Of a DNA stretch of 5,364 nt, positions 1 through 5,364 are shown in pieces. Where the stretch lies: assembly GCA_946638265.1 (NCBI GenBank), contig CAMPBN010000092.1:1-5364 (forward strand). The letters run 5' to 3'. The notes under the pieces are model-generated. The model saw nothing but the letters and a program-made list of their open reading frames with translations. It ran no database searches and was not told where the DNA came from. This DNA is from an uncultured Bacillota bacterium (GTDB lineage: Bacteria > Bacillota > Clostridia > Peptostreptococcales > Anaerovoracaceae). Positions within the stretch are counted from its first letter, which is position 1. Each line of letters starts with the position of its first letter. Both the position numbers and the translations under genes were made by a program.

Positions 1-2
1 TT

Positions 3-491
3 TTTTCAAATGAGGATGCAAAAAATGTTGACAAAGTCCTTGAAAAATGGGAAAATGTGAAAAGAAAAGAGAAGGGACAGAAAACTCAGCTTGAAAGATT
101 GACTTCAGTGCCCAAGGCTTTGCCGGCTCTCACACGGAGCTACAAGGTGCAGGCTAGGGCTGCAGAGGTGGGATTCGACTGGGACGATGTTTCCGGAGCC
201 TTTTCAAAGATACACGAAGAGACCGACGAACTCGCAGAAGCCTGCCGCAGTTCCGAAAAGGATGCCATAGCGGGCGAGCTTGGCGATTTGCTGTTTTCAA
301 TAGTGAATGTTGCTAGGTTCCTAGATGTGGATCCGGAATATGCGCTGACTCTTACATCGGAGAAATTCATCAGACGCTTTGGCTATATCGAGGAGGCTGC
401 AGATGCTGCAGGCTTGAAACTCACCGATATGACGCTGGCAGAGATGGACAAACTCTGGGATGAGGCGAAGGCAAAAGAATGTGATCGTTAG
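3..491 (+). CDS. mazG: MazG-family nucleoside triphosphate pyrophosphohydrolase, C-terminal part (5' end outside window)
   Basis: The frame is open to the left edge, so this is the last 162 codons of a longer gene. The GTG at 57 lies inside the protein and should not be taken as the start. MazG enzymes hydrolyse (d)NTPs to NMP and pyrophosphate in the cytoplasm, which removes abnormal nucleotides. Visible hallmarks are the stretch before the catalytic domain (KEKGQKTQ, then SVPKALPALTRSYKVQ and VGFDWDDV), the metal-binding EExxE motif (EETDE, codons 216-230) and the downstream ExxD motif (ELGD, codons 276-287) followed by a hydrophobic helix. These match the second, catalytically active MazG domain of the family. 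In B. subtilis the homologue YabN carries an N-terminal tetrapyrrole-methylase domain. Whether this protein does cannot be seen. The gene ends 53 bp before hup, with no obvious terminator between them, so co-transcription is possible. Confidence 0.93.
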   Translation, partial: FSNEDAKNVDKVLEKWENVKRKEKGQKTQLERLTSVPKALPALTRSYKVQARAAEVGFDWDDVSGAFSKIHEETDELAEACRSSEKDAIAGELGDLLFSIVNVARFLDVDPEYALTLTSEKFIRRFGYIEEAADAAGLKLTDMTLAEMDKLWDEAKAKECDR

Positions 492-530
492 TTTTTTAGG
501 TAAGGTATTATTAAAGTCTATTTATTTTTA

Positions 531-536
531 AGGAGG
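531..536 (+). promoter_or_regulatory. Shine-Dalgarno of hup
   Basis: A full consensus AGGAGG lies 8 nt upstream of the ATG at 545. It fixes the HU start and suggests strong translation, as expected for an abundant nucleoid protein. The rest of the 53-bp gap is AT-rich. TATTAT at 506-511 could be a -10 element, but I see no convincing -35 at the right distance, so I do not call a promoter. Confidence 0.85.
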
Positions 537-544
537 ATTTATTC

Positions 545-823
545 ATGAATAAGGCTGAATTAGTTGCTGCAGTTGCAGAAAAGACAGGTTTCACTAAAAA
601 GGACGCAGAGGCTGCTGTTAATGCTTTCGTAGCATCCGTTGAAGGCGCACTGGTTAAGGGCGACAAGGTACAGCTCATCGGCTTTGGTACTTTCGAAACA
701 AGAGAAAGAAAGGCTCGTCAGGGTCGTAACCCTAGAAAGCCTGGCGAAGTTATCAACATTCCTGCTTCCAAGGCTCCTGTATTCAAGGCTGGTAAGGCTC
801 TGAAGGATTCTGTAAACAAATAA
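545..823 (+). CDS. hup: HU-type histone-like DNA-binding protein
   Basis: This 92-residue protein has the usual HU length. HU dimers bend and compact DNA without sequence specificity and help replication, recombination and transcription. The N-terminal helical part (residues 1-40, starting MNKAELV) forms the dimer body. It is followed by the family signature GFGTFETRERKARQGRNP (about residues 47-64) and the beta arm, with the proline expected to intercalate into DNA in the GRNP element. The C-terminus is the standard SKAPVFKAGKALKD stretch. The arm tip reads RKPGEVINIPA, which by my alignment is one residue longer than the common form such as QTGEEIEIPA. I believe related Clostridia share this variant. 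The start is fixed by AGGAGG at 531-536, 8 nt before the ATG. A terminator follows directly. HU between mazG and rqcP is a familiar order in Bacillota. IHF is less likely given the host type and the high similarity to HU. Confidence 0.96.
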   Translation: MNKAELVAAVAEKTGFTKKDAEAAVNAFVASVEGALVKGDKVQLIGFGTFETRERKARQGRNPRKPGEVINIPASKAPVFKAGKALKDSVNK

Positions 824-842
824 GATTTACGAAGCTTTTTCG

Positions 843-869
843 AGGAGCAGCGGTAACGCTGCTCCTTTT
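843..869 (+). terminator. Rho-independent terminator after hup
   Basis: Positions 843-852 and 857-866 form a perfect 10-bp inverted repeat (AGGAGCAGCG / CGCTGCTCCT) around a GTAA loop, which is a GNRA-type tetraloop. The distal arm runs into a short T tract (866-869) broken by G at 870. The stem is very stable but the T tract is short, so some read-through into rqcP is plausible. It starts 19 nt after the hup stop codon. Confidence 0.85.
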
Positions 870-964
870 GATATGCGCTGCTGCGGTGTGTGCCGGGCAG
901 TTTGCGAAAAAAGGCGCCGACGGCTGTGCCGGGCGGCCTGCTACCATAGTGGGAGAAGAGATAC
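870..964 (+). other. GC-rich hup-rqcP gap with a doubtful 31-codon Cys/Arg-rich frame (873-968)
   Basis: This gap is clearly richer in G and C than the gap before hup. It holds a 10-bp direct repeat TGTGCCGGGC at 889-898 and 925-934, exactly 36 bp apart. An ATG at 873 opens a 31-codon frame with six Cys and many Arg residues. It ends in a TGA (966-968) that overlaps the rqcP ATG as ATGA. The 36-bp spacing is 12 codons, so the repeat encodes CRAVC and CRAAC in register. No Shine-Dalgarno precedes the ATG: the upstream bases are the pyrimidine-rich distal arm of the hup terminator. I see no good promoter for rqcP here. It is most likely an untranslated leader or spacer. A coupled leader peptide is possible but unsupported. 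Confidence 0.15.
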
Positions 965-1207
965 ATGAGAATCGACAAATTTTTGAAAAATTCGCGGCTG
1001 ATTAAGCGCCGCACGGTGGCCAAGGAGGCTTGCGACATGGAGCGCGTCTCCATCAACGGCAAAGTGGCTAAAGCCGGCACCGAGGTGCAGGTGGGGGATA
1101 TCATCCATATTCAGTTTGGCAACAGCTCCATCACGGCAAAGGTCCTGCAGCTCACGGAGAGCTGCCGCAAAGAGGACGCAGCCGGCATGTATGAGATTAT
1201 AGAATAA
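965..1207 (+). CDS. rqcP: RqcP (YabO), S4-domain ribosome-associated quality control protein
   Basis: This 80-residue basic protein is essentially one S4 RNA-binding domain. The opening MRIDKFLKNSRLIKRRTVAKE is close, residue for residue, to B. subtilis YabO/RqcP, and the following VSINGKVAKAGTEVQVGD is the classic S4 core. The C-terminus (EDAAGMYEIIE) also matches the YabO pattern, whereas the proteobacterial Hsp15 is longer. In Bacillota RqcP binds stalled 50S-peptidyl-tRNA complexes and works with RqcH in adding C-terminal alanine tails to stalled nascent chains. The family-conserved R2, D4 and R15-R16 are all present. The start is set by an in-frame TAG at 947-949 and a modest GGGAG at 951-955, 9 nt upstream of the ATG. 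The mazG-hup-rqcP linkage supports the call. Unlike in B. subtilis, no yabP, yabQ or divIC follows. A terminator and an unrelated surface-protein gene come next. Confidence 0.93.
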   Translation: MRIDKFLKNSRLIKRRTVAKEACDMERVSINGKVAKAGTEVQVGDIIHIQFGNSSITAKVLQLTESCRKEDAAGMYEIIE

Positions 1208-1214
1208 AAACGTT

Positions 1215-1242
1215 CGGGGATGCTACATCCCCGTCTTTTTTA
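1215..1242 (+). terminator. Rho-independent terminator after rqcP
   Basis: A perfect 8-bp stem (CGGGGATG at 1215-1222, CATCCCCG at 1226-1233) with a CTA loop is followed by TCTTTTTTA. It begins 7 nt after the rqcP stop codon. The strong stem and T tract make this a textbook intrinsic terminator. It separates the housekeeping genes from the surface-protein gene downstream. Confidence 0.93.
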
Positions 1243-1279
1243 TTTGCACATAAAAACACAAAATTTGTACTAAATATGC

Positions 1280-1308
1280 TTGAATTTTATTTCGTGGAAG
1301 TTCACAAT
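1280..1308 (+). promoter_or_regulatory. Candidate sigma-A-type promoter of the surface-protein gene
   Basis: TTGAAT (1280-1285) and CACAAT (1303-1308) are separated by 17 bp. Each matches the TTGACA/TATAAT consensus at four of six positions. Initiation would fall near 1315, leaving a 5' untranslated leader of about 47 nt. Another weak option is TTGCAC at 1244-1249 with TACTAA at 1268-1273. A promoter is expected in this 119-bp region because a strong terminator precedes it, but which hexamers are used is a guess. Confidence 0.35.
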
Positions 1309-1312
1309 AGAC

Positions 1313-1333
1313 GATAGAGCATTTTTGCTCATC
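1313..1333 (+). repeat. Short inverted repeat in the leader of the surface-protein gene
   Basis: GAT-A-GAGCA (1313-1321) and TGCTC-ATC (1326-1333) form an 8-bp stem with one bulged A (1316) and a TTTT loop. It lies 15 nt upstream of the Shine-Dalgarno. It has no T tract after it, so it is not a terminator. It could be a 5' mRNA-stabilising hairpin near the transcript start, an operator, or chance. Confidence 0.4.
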
Positions 1334-1348
1334 AGAAGATAATATAAG

Positions 1349-1354
1349 AGGAGG
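1349..1354 (+). promoter_or_regulatory. Shine-Dalgarno that fixes the surface-protein start
   Basis: A full AGGAGG lies 7 nt before the ATG at 1362. The frame upstream is closed by TAG at 1308-1310 and has no other ATG. This site together with the signal peptide that follows decides the start. Confidence 0.92.
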
Positions 1355-1361
1355 AATACAA

Positions 1362-4300
1362 ATGACAAACTTAGTAAACAGCCGCTCGCGGCTGATCTGC
1401 TTTGTCCTGGTGCTGGCACTTTTGCTGGCCTACACTCCGGGAACGGCAGATACAGCGTATGCGGAAACAGATCCGGAACCGATTGAAATCGTTCTGGGCA
1501 CCGATGCGGATGCAGTAAATGCAACTATAACCGGTGCGGGAATTGATTCCGGAAAAATGTGGTATCAATCCGGTGGCGATACTTATACGCTACACCTAAA
1601 GGATTTGGAAAATGATAACATACAAATCATCAACAACCTGCCGCAGAATAAAAAATTGATGATTGGTGTAAGCGGTGAGAATGAGATTGGCTTGTTAAAA
1701 TCACCGGGTGCATCCGGCTATTCTCCGGAGATCGAATTTTATAAAGAGGGTGAAACCCTTAGCGAACTGGAAGTGACCGGAGGGGTTTATATAAAATACG
1801 CCGGTGAGAGCACACAGGAAGGTCATGATCCTGCGGATGGGTTGTATTTCAATAGGGTTGGTGTCTCCACACCTGAACTTAAAATAGAGTCACCGGGTAA
1901 TGTGGTTGTACAAGTGTGGCAAGTGACTCTCTCAGCGGTGACTTTGGATGCTGATGTGGCCGGAAAACTCACGCTGAGTACGAGCGCCAGCAGTACACCA
2001 AAAGGACAATACCAATTCAGTAATATCAAATTCTCCGGTTCCGAACTTCATGTGCAGAGCGAGGTATCTGCAGAAAATTTGTCAGCCACAAATGCAGGAA
2101 ATGACAAAGGCGTTGTAATCATCAACGGCGAAAAGTTGACAGTTGCCGAAAGTTTAATAGCTCAAAAGTTGGAGCTTAGAAACGGTGAAGCTGACATCGA
2201 ATGCGGCCTTGCAAATGTGGGAAAAGTTATTTATTATCCATCAAACCCAATGGTGCATACCAATGCGGCAAACATGTATGATGTAATCTGGCATAGCAGT
2301 TATGTCGATGGCAGGTCCGGAATCAAGACGCTGAAAAGGCTGGAAAAGGCCGTAGATGCATCCATTAAGGGTACTTTTGATGCGAAAACTCCGGGACCTG
2401 TCACTTTTGGCAGAGGCTACAAGCTGACCATGCCACTCCAGGTTGAAGGCAAGCTCTCTGATATAGAAATGAGCAATTACGCTACCAGATATCGTAACAA
2501 TCAAATCGGCGGTGGTTTGCAGTGCACCTATGCCGGGAAATTCAATCCTATAAGGGTGGAAGGAGAACTGGCAGACGGTCTGATGCTCGAAGGCCTGACC
2601 ATTGACGGTGCGCCGCGTGATTTTGAAGTCATCTCTTATGGCTACGATGAAGAAAAGGAAAAGATAAAGTTCAATGGCGTTTTTGATGCAGGAAATCTGA
2701 CAACGGATGTTGCAATAGAACTTGTCACCACTACATCTGCTCTGGCTAAAATAAAATATACTTTCGCGGTTCCGGGAGCCGGCAGGGCAATTGACTATGA
2801 AGTGATTGAAAAAGGCGAAACTCCGGGGTATTTAGAAGAGATGGCTGCGGAATTTGCGCTGAGTAACATGGAAATGGGATGGTTTACGGATGAGGCATGC
2901 ACTGTTCCGTTTGATCCGACTCAGCCGGTCAACCAAGACTTGGTAGTATATGGTAAAAGCCTTTCGACCGCAAAGTTGATCAAAGGGGAAATCAATATAC
3001 CCGCTCTGAAGATTTGCAAGCATGCGACTTTAAGCAATGCGGAAAAACTTTATGGAGGAATAGACAAGGTTATTCAGGCTTACGGCGGAAAAGTTACAGC
3101 TTATTGGGACTTGGAAAAACCATTATATGCGGTAGCGAATGGCACCATCGCCGGCGGCGATTTGAATATTGATAGCATGCAGATGGTGTCCGGAAGTGCT
3201 CTCGATAGTAATACCGTGCTTTTCGCAGAAGATAAGACGTTCTTTGTGCCTTACCGGGTAATTGCGGTTGGCGGATATGAGCTTGATCCGAGCTTCAAGG
3301 TAAAGAGCGGAACTTTTGAGCTGCCGCCGGTAGAGAATGGAGACGATAAATTTTATCTCTGCCCGGTAGAGGCAGGCAGCTGCACGATGATGAAAGTGGC
3401 AGAAAACGATCCTTCAGAAGATTATTGGAGGTGTAATGTTTGCGAAACGATCTATTCGGATAATGCCGGTGCCGAGGCAGCCGAGCTTTCGTCCGAATAT
3501 AAAAAGTCATTAAACGACGACCTGCAGACGATTGAAGACGGTAAATACTCCTTTACACCGGAATGCGATACTGTGTACCTGAAGAGCGGTCAGGAAATAC
3601 AGGGAGATGTAACTTTTGATCTTGGAGGACATAAGGTATACAGATACGGGAAAATTAGTGCTACAGGGACAGTGACAATCAAAAACGGTGAATTGGGCGG
3701 TAATGATATCAGCGCTAAAAATCTGGTGCTGGACAAAGCAAAAATCCATGCCGGTTCCCCTCTTGGCGAAGGCAGTGTCTCCGATTCCATCGAATTGAAA
3801 AACGGCAGTGTTTGGGAGTTTGGAGGCGATCCGTTGAAGCTGGCAGACGGATGCACTTTGACTATCAGCGATACATCCAAAATCATGGTCTATACTACAG
3901 ACGCAATGACTATGTACTTGAGGATGATGATTCAGGGCGAATCTTACTACATGCTGATGAACGCTGAACAGGCAGAAAAACTTCGTCCTTATCTTCCGAG
4001 AGGTGCTAAAACAGGAACGCTTGGAGAATTTTTGGCCAAAAATCTTCCGCCGGAAGAATTAGCCGTGATTGGCGGTAGATATGCAATCGCAGCTCCCGAT
4101 TTTCCTCTGGTGCTCAAAGTTCAGTCCGGCGGAGGCCGCCACAGCGGTGAATCTTCCGAGAATGTAACACCGGCACCACAGCCGCCTGCAGACACTCCTG
4201 CTACAGGCAAAACTGTTTCCGAGAATGTGGATGTTGCAGCTACAGTGCAGGATGGTAAGGCCACTGCCGAAGTAAGAGGCGAAGCTGCAGTTAAGACTCT

Positions 4301-5364
4301 GGAAAAATTGCTGGCAGAGGCGGGCAATTCACAGAAAGAATTTGTGGTAAATGTTACGGGCGACGGCTCAACCAATGCGATCGAGGCCAGATTTGGCAGA
4401 GATGTTACGCAGGCTCTGACCAGGTCCGAAGCTGTTGCTATTGTCAAAACCGGCTGCGGTAATGTGAATATTCCGGCCGGGACTATGAACAGCATCGCGC
4501 AGCAGGCAGGCACCAGCGATGTGACGCTTTCAATGGAAAAGAAAGATTTCAGCGATGCGGCTGCTTTGGCAGGCGGTGCTGAAAATGTGATGCAGCGTGC
4601 CGGACTTACCAAAGAAGCCCTGCAGACTGCAGACATACTGGATGTAAATCTGGCAGCCGGCGCAAAGAACATCACCGGCTTTGGCGGCGGGAAGATGGAG
4701 CTTCTGATTCCGCTGACGGGAAATCAGGTGCAGGGCCACGTCTATCGCGGCGCAGCCATCAGCGCAGACGGCTCTGTGGAAGACATTGTCGCACAGTGTG
4801 TGACAGTGGACGGCAAAAAGTATGGCAAGACGGAAACTTCCCACCTGACTACATTTATCGTAACAAACGACGAAGTAAAGAACCCGTTCGCAGATGTAAA
4901 AGCAAATGACTACTTCTTCCAGCCGGTACTGTGGGCAGTGGACAAGGAAGTGACCGGCGGTGTGAGCGCAACTTCTTTTGCGCCGAATGAAGGCTGCACC
5001 AGAGCACAGATGGTAACATTCCTCTGGAGAGCAGCAGGTAAGCCTTGGGCTTCTGCAAACCGCCACTTCAGCGACGTGGCAGACAGCGCTTACTACAAAG
5101 ATGCTGTGGAGTGGGCCATTGCAGCCGGTATCACCAAAGGTGTGAGCGAAAACAAATTCAATCCGAACGATGCAGTGACCAGAGAACAGCTGGCATCCTT
5201 TATCTACAGATACGCTCAGGAGCAGGGCATGGGCTTCACAGACGGCTATGCCTTCAAGCTCGACTTTAGTGACGCAGGCAAAGTGAGCGCATGGGCTGAC
5301 GAAGCTATGCACTGGTGCGTAATGCAGGAAATCGTAGGCGGTACAGGTAACGGCAAGCTGACTC
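1362..5364 (+). CDS. Large secreted modular surface protein with C-terminal SLH domains (3' end outside window)
   Basis: One frame stays open for 1334 codons to the right edge. Residues 1-34 are a signal peptide: polar Arg-containing start, hydrophobic core (LICFVLVLALLLAYT) and likely cleavage after AYA, before ETDPEP. About 35-460 are beta-rich, Gly/Asn/Asp/Thr-rich and of no family I recognise. About 464-532 resemble one InlB/Listeria-Bacteroides repeat (GWFTDEACTVPFD, then LVVYGKS). Cys667, Cys674, Cys691 and Cys694 form a degenerate ribbon-like segment (YWRCNVC, then YSDNAG). About 735-850 look beta-helical (FDLGGHKV, VTIKNG). Residues 921-954 are a Gly/Pro/Ser/Thr linker, and 955-1173 a beta-rich pre-SLH domain. 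SLH1 (about 1176-1225, with CTRAQ) and SLH2 (about 1236-1284, with VTREQ) are complete; SLH3 starts near 1302 and is cut. SLH domains bind secondary cell-wall polysaccharide, so the protein should be displayed on the cell surface. No catalytic motif is visible. Adhesin or S-layer-associated protein is my inference; the ligand is unknown. Confidence 0.93.
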   Translation, partial: MTNLVNSRSRLICFVLVLALLLAYTPGTADTAYAETDPEPIEIVLGTDADAVNATITGAGIDSGKMWYQSGGDTYTLHLKDLENDNIQIINNLPQNKKLMIGVSGENEIGLLKSPGASGYSPEIEFYKEGETLSELEVTGGVYIKYAGESTQEGHDPADGLYFNRVGVSTPELKIESPGNVVVQVWQVTLSAVTLDADVAGKLTLSTSASSTPKGQYQFSNIKFSGSELHVQSEVSAENLSATNAGNDKGVVIINGEKLTVAESLIAQKLELRNGEADIECGLANVGKVIYYPSNPMVHTNAANMYDVIWHSSYVDGRSGIKTLKRLEKAVDASIKGTFDAKTPGPVTFGRGYKLTMPLQVEGKLSDIEMSNYATRYRNNQIGGGLQCTYAGKFNPIRVEGELADGLMLEGLTIDGAPRDFEVISYGYDEEKEKIKFNGVFDAGNLTTDVAIELVTTTSALAKIKYTFAVPGAGRAIDYEVIEKGETPGYLEEMAAEFALSNMEMGWFTDEACTVPFDPTQPVNQDLVVYGKSLSTAKLIKGEINIPALKICKHATLSNAEKLYGGIDKVIQAYGGKVTAYWDLEKPLYAVANGTIAGGDLNIDSMQMVSGSALDSNTVLFAEDKTFFVPYRVIAVGGYELDPSFKVKSGTFELPPVENGDDKFYLCPVEAGSCTMMKVAENDPSEDYWRCNVCETIYSDNAGAEAAELSSEYKKSLNDDLQTIEDGKYSFTPECDTVYLKSGQEIQGDVTFDLGGHKVYRYGKISATGTVTIKNGELGGNDISAKNLVLDKAKIHAGSPLGEGSVSDSIELKNGSVWEFGGDPLKLADGCTLTISDTSKIMVYTTDAMTMYLRMMIQGESYYMLMNAEQAEKLRPYLPRGAKTGTLGEFLAKNLPPEELAVIGGRYAIAAPDFPLVLKVQSGGGRHSGESSENVTPAPQPPADTPATGKTVSENVDVAATVQDGKATAEVRGEAAVKTLEKLLAEAGNSQKEFVVNVTGDGSTNAIEARFGRDVTQALTRSEAVAIVKTGCGNVNIPAGTMNSIAQQAGTSDVTLSMEKKDFSDAAALAGGAENVMQRAGLTKEALQTADILDVNLAAGAKNITGFGGGKMELLIPLTGNQVQGHVYRGAAISADGSVEDIVAQCVTVDGKKYGKTETSHLTTFIVTNDEVKNPFADVKANDYFFQPVLWAVDKEVTGGVSATSFAPNEGCTRAQMVTFLWRAAGKPWASANRHFSDVADSAYYKDAVEWAIAAGITKGVSENKFNPNDAVTREQLASFIYRYAQEQGMGFTDGYAFKLDFSDAGKVSAWADEAMHWCVMQEIVGGTGNGKLT

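Noticed and set aside
57..491. mazG starting at the GTG at 57.
   Set aside because: The same frame continues upstream to the edge with MazG-like sequence (KVLEKWENVKRKEKG), so the GTG encodes an internal Val.
718..1104. 128-codon frame on the - strand spanning hup, the gap and rqcP.
   Set aside because: It crosses two clear genes and a terminator and has no recognisable protein motif.
1243..1361. Possible riboswitch or small RNA in the AT-rich gap before the surface gene.
   Set aside because: Apart from one small hairpin there is no multi-stem architecture or terminator/anti-terminator pair, and the leader is too short for a typical riboswitch.
4154..4228. 12-bp direct repeat TTCCGAGAATGT at 4154-4165 and 4217-4228.
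   Set aside because: It encodes the similar SENV words at each end of a low-complexity linker. Two short copies are easily due to composition, and nothing suggests a mobile element or attachment site.
4121..4675. Open frame of 184 codons on the - strand.
   Set aside because: It is antisense to the linker and pre-SLH region and made of low-complexity Ala/Ser/Thr/Pro. It overlaps the other antisense frame, as expected for shadows of one gene.
5045..5269. 74-codon + strand frame over the SLH region.
   Set aside because: It is a frame-shifted shadow of the SLH coding sequence, Arg/Gln/Cys-rich and without any start signal.
4530..5312. Long open frame of 260 codons on the - strand, rich in Cys and His.
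   Set aside because: It lies wholly opposite the surface-protein frame, whose SLH domains are unmistakable. Biased codon use there keeps the antisense frame free of stops. I see no recognisable motif in it, and it has no own context.

Overview
The window looks like chromosomal DNA of a Gram-positive, probably anaerobic Clostridia-type Bacillota. The evidence is the gene order mazG - hup - rqcP (the mazG/yabN-yabO neighbourhood of Bacillota), strong AGGAGG ribosome binding sites, and a secreted protein ending in S-layer homology (SLH) domains. I cannot name a genus from sequence alone.

Layout, all on the + strand. Positions 3-491 are the 3' part of mazG, cut by the left edge. Positions 545-823 encode an HU-type nucleoid protein, closed by a perfect 10-bp stem terminator (843-869). 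A GC-rich gap (870-964) contains only a doubtful 31-codon Cys/Arg-rich frame that overlaps the next start. Positions 965-1207 encode the small S4-domain protein RqcP (YabO), also closed by a strong terminator (1215-1242). Positions 1243-1361 are an AT-rich intergenic region with a weak promoter candidate, a small inverted repeat and an excellent Shine-Dalgarno. From 1362 to the right edge runs one uninterrupted reading frame of at least 1334 codons that has no stop inside the window. It encodes a large exported, modular, SLH-anchored cell-surface protein.

The first three genes are housekeeping: nucleotide-pool sanitation, chromosome packaging and ribosome-associated quality control. The surface protein is functionally unrelated, lies behind a terminator and is probably its own transcription unit. 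It occupies the place where Bacillus subtilis has the sporulation genes yabP and yabQ and then divIC. Its parts are a signal peptide, a long beta-rich N-terminal region of unknown family, one InlB/Listeria-Bacteroides-like repeat, a degenerate Cys4 ribbon-like segment, a short beta-helix-like stretch, a Pro-rich linker, a beta-rich pre-SLH domain, two full SLH domains and the start of a third.

I see no CRISPR array, tRNA, rRNA, insertion sequence or phage feature. The most interesting element is the large surface protein. I do not claim a new defence or regulatory system here.
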